In this document: piece after piece, positions 46,503 to 52,751 of the stretch
How the letters are laid out: each line of letters opens with the position of its first letter
Numbering within the stretch: position 1 is the first letter of the stretch
Assembly (NCBI GenBank): GCA_030442055.1
Contig: JAUJEB010000001.1
Coordinates: 496,001 to 560,000, forward strand
Length of the DNA stretch: 64,000 nt
From: Agaribacillus aureus
GTDB lineage: Bacteria; Bacteroidota; Bacteroidia; Cytophagales; Cyclobacteriaceae
Direction: 5' to 3'
Program-made: the position numbers and the translations under genes
Notes under the pieces: generated by a model
The model's input: the letters and a program-made list of their open reading frames with translations, nothing else
Told to the model about the DNA's origin: nothing
The model's database searches: none

Positions 46503-46551
46503 TACCTATTCAATATTCGATTTGTGGATATTTTGATATATTGGATAGGTA
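46503..46551. other. Hairpin 1 in the fecR-susC gap
   Basis: TACCTATTCAATAT (46503-46516) pairs with ATATTGGATAGGTA (46538-46551); one G/T wobble interrupts an otherwise perfect 14-bp stem. It directly abuts hairpin 2. Confidence 0.65.
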
Positions 46552-46588
46552 GCCGGGTTTAACATCTATGTTAAATCCGGCTCTTTTT
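46551..46588. other. Hairpin 2 in the fecR-susC gap
   Basis: AGCCGGGTTTAACA (46551-46564) pairs with TGTTAAATCCGGCT (46569-46582) across a four-base loop, with one wobble. A T-run follows on the plus strand, but both neighbouring genes are on the minus strand. In the sense RNA no T-run follows the stem, so it is more likely a processing or stability element than a classical terminator. Confidence 0.65.
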
Positions 46589-46615
46589 AGCTTGTATCGA
46601 ACATCTGCTTATCGT

Positions 46616-47632
46616 TTAATGCGTAATTATTATTTCTTTTTCATGGATTTTGTAACTGAATTTTTCGGATGTGTAGTTGATCCCGTCCAGCACACTTGAT
46701 AAATTCACATTTTCAAACTCCCCATTGTATTTTCCTTTAAAGAAATAACCGTCGGGAAGAATAAATTTTACGCGGTACCAGTCCTCCAACCGACGGATTA
46801 CCTCCTCCTCCTCGGCTTCTATAAATACTAATTTACCTTCAATCCAGCCAAAGCTTACCTCATAGTTGAAGCTTTCCTTTGAAATCCGGTTATTGTGATA
46901 AACCACTGACTCACTGGGATTTAGCTTAATAGAATTTCCATTTATATCATCGACAATCACTTCGCCGCTGACTAACATTACCTGGATTTTGTTCAAAAGG
47001 GTGTCACATTTTATGCCCAGGGAGGTACCGGTAATCCGTGTAGTAACATCGCCTGTTTTAATATAAAATGGTCTGCTTTTGTCTTCCGCTATATCAAAAT
47101 AAGCTTCTCCAACGAGGTAGATCTCCCGTTTATCGTTCCGGAACTTTTCAGGCATTTTGAAAAAACTATCTCCTCTGAGTTTCACCACGGAACCGTCCTC
47201 CAGGGTATAGGTACTGCTGAACTTACCCATACTTGACTTTGTAATATAGCGAGGTGCCATTGTCTGATCTTCGCGGATGTTAAAATAAAGCAATCCCAGA
47301 GCGGCTAAAATAGCAATGACAATTACTGACGCAATCCGTCTTATTAATACAAATTTGTCAGCTTTTTTTAAATGGATTTCTTTGGAACTGATATGTTCTC
47401 TAAGGAGGTTCTCCAATACTTTGTTGGATTCCGCTTCAGAAAAATTAAATTTTTGGCCATAGTTCAGGGAAATAATAATTTCTCTGGCAAGAAGTACTTC
47501 CCGCTTCTTATCGGGGTGTGTTTTTACCCAATTCTCCCAAAAATAATTAACCTCACTGCTTTGTTCCCGGACCCAGCTAATGAAAAATTCATCCTGAATA
47601 AAGTCTTCTACTTTATACTCTTCGTATCTCAT
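46616..47632 (-). CDS. FecR-family anti-sigma factor
   Basis: The 338-residue protein has a cytoplasmic N-terminal part (about 1-85) that would bind the sigma factor. A transmembrane helix (IASVIVIAILAALGLLYF, about 93-110) leads into a periplasmic FecR domain (TLEDGSVVKLRGDSFFKMPE, then REIYLVGEAYFDIAEDKSRP). The C-terminal DUF4974 region (EAEEEEVIRRLEDWYRVKF...FKGKYNGEFENVNLSSVLDG) is the usual end. It should hold the ECF sigma factor inactive until the STN domain of the ligand-loaded SusC signals. It lies 88 bp downstream of the sigma gene. Confidence 0.95.
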   Translation of the reverse strand: MRYEEYKVEDFIQDEFFISWVREQSSEVNYFWENWVKTHPDKKREVLLAREIIISLNYGQKFNFSEAESNKVLENLLREHISSKEIHLKKADKFVLIRRIASVIVIAILAALGLLYFNIREDQTMAPRYITKSSMGKFSSTYTLEDGSVVKLRGDSFFKMPEKFRNDKREIYLVGEAYFDIAEDKSRPFYIKTGDVTTRITGTSLGIKCDTLLNKIQVMLVSGEVIVDDINGNSIKLNPSESVVYHNNRISKESFNYEVSFGWIEGKLVFIEAEEEEVIRRLEDWYRVKFILPDGYFFKGKYNGEFENVNLSSVLDGINYTSEKFSYKIHEKEIIITH

Positions 47633-47720
47633 ACTACATAAATAAATTCAAATCGATTTTGAATGTTATCTATATAGTAGGGACTTGGGGTAAAATTACC
47701 CCAGGTAAACAAAATTTTTT

Positions 47721-48404
47721 TTAAAACTTTGAGATGATTTGGGCACCAAATATCATCAGAATGAATGATATCAAAAGTCTTCTTAGTGTTGAAATACCCC
47801 TGTATATGAGCTTTCTGCTATATTTATCAGCTTTTAATCCCATTATCTGCGCTACTTCGTCATGTGTTAAGCCTTCATAATAAAAAAGCAAAATTGCTTC
47901 TCTTTGTCTTTCAGGGAGTTTGTTCAAAGCAATTTTTAAATTACTTTTTCTTTCCTCATCCAGTTGAGAATCGATTAATTTTAGCTCGGGTGAAATGGTG
48001 ATTTCAAACCTTTTATCCTCTGATTCCCTTGCCGGCCGGTATTTTTTCTCTTCCTCGATACCAGCTATCAATTTTCGCCTCAGGATTTTATACAAATAAT
48101 ATTTTATTGATCTGACATCGGAGAGATCCTTTGATTTCTTTTGCAAGTAAAAAAAGGTTTCCTGAATACAATCTCTCACCATTTCATGGTTAAAGCAAAA
48201 TTGCATTCCAAAGTTATATAGCGGTTGGTGATATGTTTTATATATGTAAATGAATGCCTCCTTACTTCCCTGCTTATAAGCTTGCCATATTTCAACATCT
48301 GTCAGCTCAGCCCAATTGTAACTATTTTTTTTCCCGTACTTACGTTCAATGGAAACAACATCCGTTGATCTGATAGGAGAGATTTTCGAACCAATAGTTT
48401 TCAT
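47721..48404 (-). CDS. ECF-type RNA polymerase sigma-70 factor
   Basis: The 227-residue protein contains sigma region 2 (about 45-120: GSKEAFIYIYKTYHQPLYNF, then VRDCIQETFFYLQKK) and region 4 (about 160-210: LPERQREAILLFYYEGLTHD followed by EVAQIMGLKADKYSRKLIYR). An extra N-terminal stretch of about 40 residues and a hydrophobic C-terminal tail (LISFILMIFGAQIISKF) go beyond the usual length. It is the first gene of the sigma-FecR-SusC-SusD series and should direct transcription of the locus when released by FecR. I could not identify its promoter sequence. Confidence 0.95.
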   Translation of the reverse strand: MKTIGSKISPIRSTDVVSIERKYGKKNSYNWAELTDVEIWQAYKQGSKEAFIYIYKTYHQPLYNFGMQFCFNHEMVRDCIQETFFYLQKKSKDLSDVRSIKYYLYKILRRKLIAGIEEEKKYRPARESEDKRFEITISPELKLIDSQLDEERKSNLKIALNKLPERQREAILLFYYEGLTHDEVAQIMGLKADKYSRKLIYRGISTLRRLLISFILMIFGAQIISKF

Positions 48405-48558
48405 GTAATCAGCAATCGAATTTCTAAAGTAGACAAAAGTTTTACAAAATCAAATTAGTTATTTTAGCCAAATAAGAATGTAGATCACAACTATGCTAGA
48501 AAATTTCAGAGTAAATAGTTATTGTTTCCTAAACTGAGTTACAAACTCGAGGCCATGG

Positions 48559-48581
48559 AGTCCTCGTTGTAAACGAGGACT
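48559..48581. repeat. REP-like palindrome
   Basis: AGTCCTCGTT and AACGAGGACT form a perfect ten-base stem with a three-base loop. The word GTCCTCGTT...AACGAGGAC looks like the short palindromes that accompany IS200/IS605-type or REP-associated transposases in Bacteroidota. No transposase lies nearby. A T-run does not follow, so it is not a terminator. Confidence 0.45.
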
Positions 48582-48641
48582 ATTATAAGGATTTAATTAG
48601 GTGGTTTATTTTGATGTTGATCAGCTTCGATCATATTCGCA

Positions 48642-48672
48642 TTTCCTGCATTATTTATTACTTTTCCTGCAT
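48642..48672. promoter_or_regulatory. Direct repeat, candidate operator of the DeoR-type regulator
   Basis: TTTCCTGCAT occurs at 48642-48651 and again at 48663-48672. The 21-bp spacing equals two helical turns, and the pair lies just upstream of the -7 box. A related TTTTGCATG word recurs before the kinase gene, so this may be an autoregulatory site. Confidence 0.5.
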
Positions 48673-48698
48673 GTTTCATTCATATTCTTTCAAAGTTG

Positions 48699-48706
48699 TA
48701 CATTTG
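48699..48706 (+). promoter_or_regulatory. Probable -7 box of the regulator gene
   Basis: TACATTTG matches the Bacteroidota -7 consensus TAnnTTTG. It lies 19 bases before the ATG at 48726, which fits a short leader. A weak TTTC-type word at about 48674 is the nearest candidate for the -33 element. Confidence 0.5.
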
Positions 48707-48725
48707 AAGCTATAAAATTCCATTT

Positions 48726-49475
48726 ATGCAAAAGGACAAAAGGCAAAATTCCATTCTTGAAAAGCTGAATACAGACCAAAAAGTGACCACGTTGCAATTG
48801 GCAGAAGACTTTAGGGTTTCGGAAGACACAATCCGTCGAGACCTGAACGAAATGGCTCAAAAAGGACTGCTTTCAAAAGTGCATGGCGGTGCTGTTTCCT
48901 CTATTCAAAAGTTATATTACTATAACGACAATGTTATAAAGAACCAGCAGGAGAAAGAAAGTATTGCTAAAAAAGCAACATCGTTTCTAAGTGATGACAT
49001 GTCGATTATCATTAGTGATGGAACCACTAATCTCGCCTTTGCCAGAAACATTCCCAAAGACATAAAGGCTACCGTATTCACTTATTGCCTGCCCATTGCT
49101 ATGGAATTGACAGAACATCCGGGCATCGAGATTATCTTTCTGGGGGGAAAAATTGAAAAGAAATCCATGGTTGCTATAGGCATCGATGTATTGAACAAAT
49201 TCTCCGACATTCATGTAGATATGTGCTTTTTAGGTACCGGAAGTATTGGCCCAATCGAAGGAATCACAGAAGGTTCGTATGAAGTCTCTCTAATCAAAAA
49301 AGCCATCATTGCAGCTTCCGATAGTGTAATTTCATTGGCAACTTCAAACAAGTTAGGGTTAAGACAGCCCTACAGCATTTGTAAGCCCCCGGAAATCGGA
49401 TTTTTAGTTACAGAGTTAGATCCGGCAAATCCTAAGCTAGCGCATTATGCCGAAGCAGGTATTCAGCTGCTTTGA
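48726..49475 (+). CDS. DeoR-family transcriptional regulator
   Basis: The 249-residue protein starts with a DeoR-type winged helix (about 5-60: RQNSILEKLNTDQKVTTLQL then AEDFRVSEDTIRRDLNEMAQ and GLLSKVHGGAV). The C-terminal DeoRC sugar-phosphate sensor follows (about 75-235: ISDGTTNLAFAR, IIFLGGKIEKKSM, MCFLGTGSIGPIEGITEGSY). Such repressors respond to phosphorylated sugars. It heads the plus-strand group with a ROK kinase, a permease and an SIS protein, so the inducer is likely to be a phosphosugar made by that kinase. Candidate operators lie upstream of this gene and of the kinase gene. Confidence 0.95.
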   Translation: MQKDKRQNSILEKLNTDQKVTTLQLAEDFRVSEDTIRRDLNEMAQKGLLSKVHGGAVSSIQKLYYYNDNVIKNQQEKESIAKKATSFLSDDMSIIISDGTTNLAFARNIPKDIKATVFTYCLPIAMELTEHPGIEIIFLGGKIEKKSMVAIGIDVLNKFSDIHVDMCFLGTGSIGPIEGITEGSYEVSLIKKAIIAASDSVISLATSNKLGLRQPYSICKPPEIGFLVTELDPANPKLAHYAEAGIQLL

Positions 49476-49543
49476 TCAAACCGGGTACCACTTTCCTACA
49501 AGTGCTAATTAATTAAGCATCAGAAGCAGGCATTCCGACGACA

Positions 49544-49586
49544 ATTTTGCATGTATTTTGCATGTTTATTGTATTATCTTGCATTT
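49544..49586. promoter_or_regulatory. Tandem 11-bp repeats before the kinase gene, candidate operator
   Basis: ATTTTGCATGT is repeated exactly without a gap at 49544-49554 and 49555-49565. A degenerate third copy (ATCTTGCATTT) lies at 49576-49586. The 11- and 21-bp steps put the copies on one face of the helix. The TGCAT core is shared with the repeats upstream of the DeoR-type gene. Confidence 0.55.
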
Positions 49587-49631
49587 TACATTCATTTTTT
49601 AATATATTGGATCGTATTCTTGCAAACTTTT

Positions 49632-50615
49632 ATGAAAAACAACAGCGCAGTAATTGGCATCGATATAGGTGGGACAAAGATTTCCGCTGCCCTGTTTTAT
49701 CATAATGGCGACATATTACAAAAAGAAATCCAGCCTCTGGAAGAAAGAAAAGGCACGGAGGTAATTGATTTAATAGGCACAATGGCTCAATCCCTTTTGG
49801 ATTATGCCGGACATACAACTTACCAGGTAGTTGCTATTGGCGCCTGCATACCCGGCATCTACAATCCTATCATGAAAACTGCGTGGGCACCCAACATTCC
49901 TGGTTGGGACCAAATTCCGCTTTGGGATGAGCTTACAAAGCGCATTAACAATCCATCCATAAAGATTGTTTTGGAGAGTGATCGATCTTGCCACATCCTG
50001 GGGGAAGTCTGGAAGGGTTGTGCAAAAGGCTGCAAAGATGCCATTTTTATTGCTGTCGGCACCGGAATAGGTATAGGAATACTTTCGAATGGTAGCATTA
50101 TCAGTGGCAATAGCGGCATTGCCGGTGCGATAGGCTGGATGGCCCTGGAGCCACCCTATGATGAAAAATATAATCCCTGGGGCAACTTCGAATACTATGC
50201 TTCCGGCAATGGATTAGCGAGAAGCGCCGTTGAAGCCCTAGGTAAAAATAGAGAAACAACTAGTCTTTTGGATAGTATTCCAATTGAGAAGATCACATCA
50301 CAAGATATTTTCAACGCATTTGAAAAAAACGATTCTATTGCCGTAGAGGTCATTGAAAAGGCTATTGTATATTGGGGGATGGCTTTCGCCAATCTTGTGA
50401 GTATATTCAATCCACAGAAAGTGATTTTTGGAGGTGGTGTTTTCGGACCCGCCAATCAATTTCTAAATCGCATTTTGGCGGAGGCCAAAAAATGGGCCCA
50501 GCCAATATCGATTCAAGAAGTTACCCTGGAGTCTTCAACCCTGGAGGGGGATGCCGGATTGATCGGCGCCGGTTATCTGGCCATCAAAACTATGAATTCT
50601 CAGGCTCATGGTTGA
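49632..50615 (+). CDS. ROK-family sugar kinase
   Basis: I start it at the ATG at 49632 (MKNNSAVIGIDIGGTKISAA), because the open frame before it is hydrophobic, lies over the operator repeats and does not belong to the family. The 327-residue protein has the ATP-binding GIDIGGTK (about 9-16), the probable catalytic Asp117 in LESDRSCHILGE, and FIAVGTGIGIGILSNG. The usual zinc motif CxCGxxGCxE is missing; the corresponding stretch reads NPWGNFEYYASGNG. It probably phosphorylates an amino sugar or other hexose brought in by the permease. It overlaps the permease gene by eight bases and should be coexpressed with it. Confidence 0.92.
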   Translation: MKNNSAVIGIDIGGTKISAALFYHNGDILQKEIQPLEERKGTEVIDLIGTMAQSLLDYAGHTTYQVVAIGACIPGIYNPIMKTAWAPNIPGWDQIPLWDELTKRINNPSIKIVLESDRSCHILGEVWKGCAKGCKDAIFIAVGTGIGIGILSNGSIISGNSGIAGAIGWMALEPPYDEKYNPWGNFEYYASGNGLARSAVEALGKNRETTSLLDSIPIEKITSQDIFNAFEKNDSIAVEVIEKAIVYWGMAFANLVSIFNPQKVIFGGGVFGPANQFLNRILAEAKKWAQPISIQEVTLESSTLEGDAGLIGAGYLAIKTMNSQAHG

Positions 50616-51777
50616 CAACAGATATCACAAAGGATATGTTTTTTCTGCGGCTTGCATCGGGATGCTACTCTTTGGGATTGTAATGATTTCCTTGGGGTCT
50701 ATTTTACCAGAGGTCACGGAGAAATTTAAAATCAATGAGGCCAGGACAGGATTTTTGCTCACCCTTTTACCTTCCGGTATCTTGGCGGGCTCCCTGGTAT
50801 TCGGCCCGTTAGTTGATTGGCTATCTTATAAGAAAATCCTGATTGGCGGAAGTGTTCTTACGTTATTGGGCCTGGAAGGAATTGTATTTTCAGAGGCCTT
50901 GTTGCTCTTGCACCTCTCCGTTTTTTGTACCGGCATTGGTGGGGGTATTCTAAACGGGATAACCAATGCGTTAGTCTCCGAGATCAGTGAGGAAGATCAC
51001 AGTGCTAATCTTAGTTTACTCGGTGTTTTTTTTGGGGTGGGGGCCTTGGGAACACCTGTAATCCTCGGCTTTCTCAAAGGGGTTTATTCTTTTGAGGCCA
51101 TTTTCGCGCTATTGGGAATATCTATTGTCGTGCCCATCTTGTTCTTTTTGATCATTCGTTTTCCAAAATCCGCAGAGACTAAAGGAATCCCTATTAAAGA
51201 AGGACTGAAAATGGTAAAAAACCCCCTACTATTGTTATTCGGCTTTATCCTGTTTTTTCAAAGCGGCATAGAAGGACTGACCAATAATTGGACTACGACG
51301 TATCTTGAGATCATCAAAGAAATTAAGGCCTCCAACGCCTTGTTTATCTTATCATCCTTTGTTGGCGCCATTACCATTACCCGCATCGTACTCGGTAAAA
51401 TTCTCCGCATATTCAACCCTTTAAAAGTAATGGTTATCGGGTTTATTATCGCCTTAATAGGATGCCTATTGATACTCCAGGGCTCGTCCTATGTTATGTT
51501 AGTAGTTGGAATGGTTACTGTCGGTATGGGTATAGCAGCGGGATTCCCTGTCATTTTAGGCTACGTCGGCCAAATATATACCCACCTATCGGGTACAGCT
51601 TTCAGTATTGTTGTTACTATTGCGCTGATTGGAAACGTGATCTCTAACTATTTGATGGGGCAGGTTTCACAATACCATGGAGTCGGGGTGCTTCCCTATT
51701 TTATTATAATAGCTATCCTAACGGCACTCATTTTACTCTATATCACCAACAAAAAATATCATACTAAAATTAATTAA
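50608..51777 (+). CDS. MFS sugar permease (fucose/glucose permease-like)
   Basis: The 389-residue protein is strongly hydrophobic, with about twelve transmembrane helices in two groups of six. The charged loop RFPKSAETKGIPIKEGLKMV near 185 separates them. LDVVDWLSYKK-like PLVDWLSYKKILIGG lies in the loop between helices 2 and 3, as in major facilitators, and GTGIGGGILNGITNALVSEI is typical of the FucP/GlcP group. The start codon overlaps the end of the kinase gene, so the two are translationally coupled. It probably imports the monosaccharide phosphorylated by that kinase. The substrate is an inference, probably an amino sugar from context. Confidence 0.9.
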   Translation: MVDNRYHKGYVFSAACIGMLLFGIVMISLGSILPEVTEKFKINEARTGFLLTLLPSGILAGSLVFGPLVDWLSYKKILIGGSVLTLLGLEGIVFSEALLLLHLSVFCTGIGGGILNGITNALVSEISEEDHSANLSLLGVFFGVGALGTPVILGFLKGVYSFEAIFALLGISIVVPILFFLIIRFPKSAETKGIPIKEGLKMVKNPLLLLFGFILFFQSGIEGLTNNWTTTYLEIIKEIKASNALFILSSFVGAITITRIVLGKILRIFNPLKVMVIGFIIALIGCLLILQGSSYVMLVVGMVTVGMGIAAGFPVILGYVGQIYTHLSGTAFSIVVTIALIGNVISNYLMGQVSQYHGVGVLPYFIIIAILTALILLYITNKKYHTKIN

Positions 51778-51788
51778 AATTCAATTTT

Positions 51789-52550
51789 ATGTTAGCAAAG
51801 CAGTGGCTTGAAAATGCCAGAAACGTCATGAGTAAAATAGAGGATACCCAAATGGAAAGTATCGAACAGGCAGCCACTATCATGGCTGATTCTATAGAAA
51901 AAGGAAAATGGGTACATACCTTCGGGTGTGGGCACGCTACCCTTCCCATTGAGGAGATGTACCCGAGAATCGGCGGTTTCGTTGGGTTTCATCCCATGGT
52001 GGAATTACCGCTTACCTTTTTTACTAATATTACGGGTCAAATGGGTGTAGAGCAATTTATTTTCCTCGAAAGGGCGGAAGGTTATGGAAGGGAAATCATG
52101 AAGGGTCATAATTTTGATAAAGAGGATACCATGTGGCTTTTTTCGCATACAGGCGTAAATGCCGTGAACATCGATATCGCCTTGGAATCAAAAGAAAAAG
52201 GGATGAAAGTAATCGTCTTCGGTTCGGCTGCCGAAGCAAAGGGAAAGACCACGAAACATTCTTGCGGAAAAACCCTGTTTGAGTTGGCTGACCTGGTTGT
52301 CGATTCCTGTGCGCCTTCGGAAGATGCATCTGTTCCCTTAAAGAATCATATGGATAAAATCGGACCAGTTTCTACCATGGCCTTTATTACCACGGTATGG
52401 ATGACCGTGACTACAGTAGCCGAAATTCTGGCAGATAGAGATGTCAAATTATATATTCATCCCTCTCACAATATCCCGGGCGATTCGACCTCAAAACAAC
52501 GGCTGGCCGACGCGCTAAAGGAATATAAGAGAAAAATAGCCGGGGTATAA
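51789..52550 (+). CDS. SIS-domain phosphosugar-binding protein
   Basis: This 253-residue cytoplasmic protein has one SIS (sugar isomerase) domain. It is similar in layout to the COG4821/UPF0309 group: KWVHTFGCGHATLPIEEMYP, then DTMWLFSHTGVNAVNIDIAL and GMKVIVFGSAAEAKGKTTKH, and finally KNHMDKIGPVSTMAFITTVW. No signal peptide is present. SIS proteins isomerise, deaminate or sense phosphosugars; some amino-sugar phosphate deaminases have this fold. It starts 11 bp after the permease gene. Next to a ROK kinase, a role in converting or sensing the kinase product is likely. The exact reaction is unknown. Confidence 0.88.
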   Translation: MLAKQWLENARNVMSKIEDTQMESIEQAATIMADSIEKGKWVHTFGCGHATLPIEEMYPRIGGFVGFHPMVELPLTFFTNITGQMGVEQFIFLERAEGYGREIMKGHNFDKEDTMWLFSHTGVNAVNIDIALESKEKGMKVIVFGSAAEAKGKTTKHSCGKTLFELADLVVDSCAPSEDASVPLKNHMDKIGPVSTMAFITTVWMTVTTVAEILADRDVKLYIHPSHNIPGDSTSKQRLADALKEYKRKIAGV

Positions 52551-52751
52551 ATGAGCAACGCAATACATAAAATCATAAATGCAGCTGATTTTGGAATGAC
52601 CAACATTTGGAGCAGGTACAAGACCTGTGTTAAAAGCTTATTGATCCATTCGAAACGGCATCTGGCCATTTGGATATATGTAAGGAAGACTTACCAAAAA
52701 AAATCATATTTGCCCGCAGCTCGGCTAAAATCTAATTTTGCTCAATCATGA
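52551..52751 (+). CDS. Doubtful 66-codon open frame between the SIS and GH9 genes
   Basis: An ATG immediately follows the SIS stop codon (TAAATG), and the frame runs to overlap the first bases of the GH9 gene. The product (MSNAIHKIINAADFGMTNIW and so on) is basic and matches nothing that I know. The tight fit at both ends suggests translational coupling, but the sequence may also be noncoding spacer. Confidence 0.2.
   Translation: MSNAIHKIINAADFGMTNIWSRYKTCVKSLLIHSKRHLAIWIYVRKTYQKKSYLPAARLKSNFAQS

Larger units (their letters stand above)
48405..48725. promoter_or_regulatory. Divergent region between the ECF sigma gene and the DeoR-type gene
   Basis: These 321 bp contain a short palindrome (48559-48581), a two-copy direct repeat (48642-48672) and a probable -7 box (48699-48706) for the plus-strand regulator. 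No coding frame was supported. Confidence 0.6.

Noticed and set aside
46551-46588. Plus-strand rho-independent terminator
   Set aside because: The T-run is on the plus strand, but no plus-strand gene ends there; both flanking genes are on the minus strand.
49551-49631. Upstream start of the ROK kinase adding 27 residues
   Set aside because: The extra stretch is hydrophobic, overlaps the repeat operators and is not part of the family; the ATG at 49632 starts the conserved sequence.
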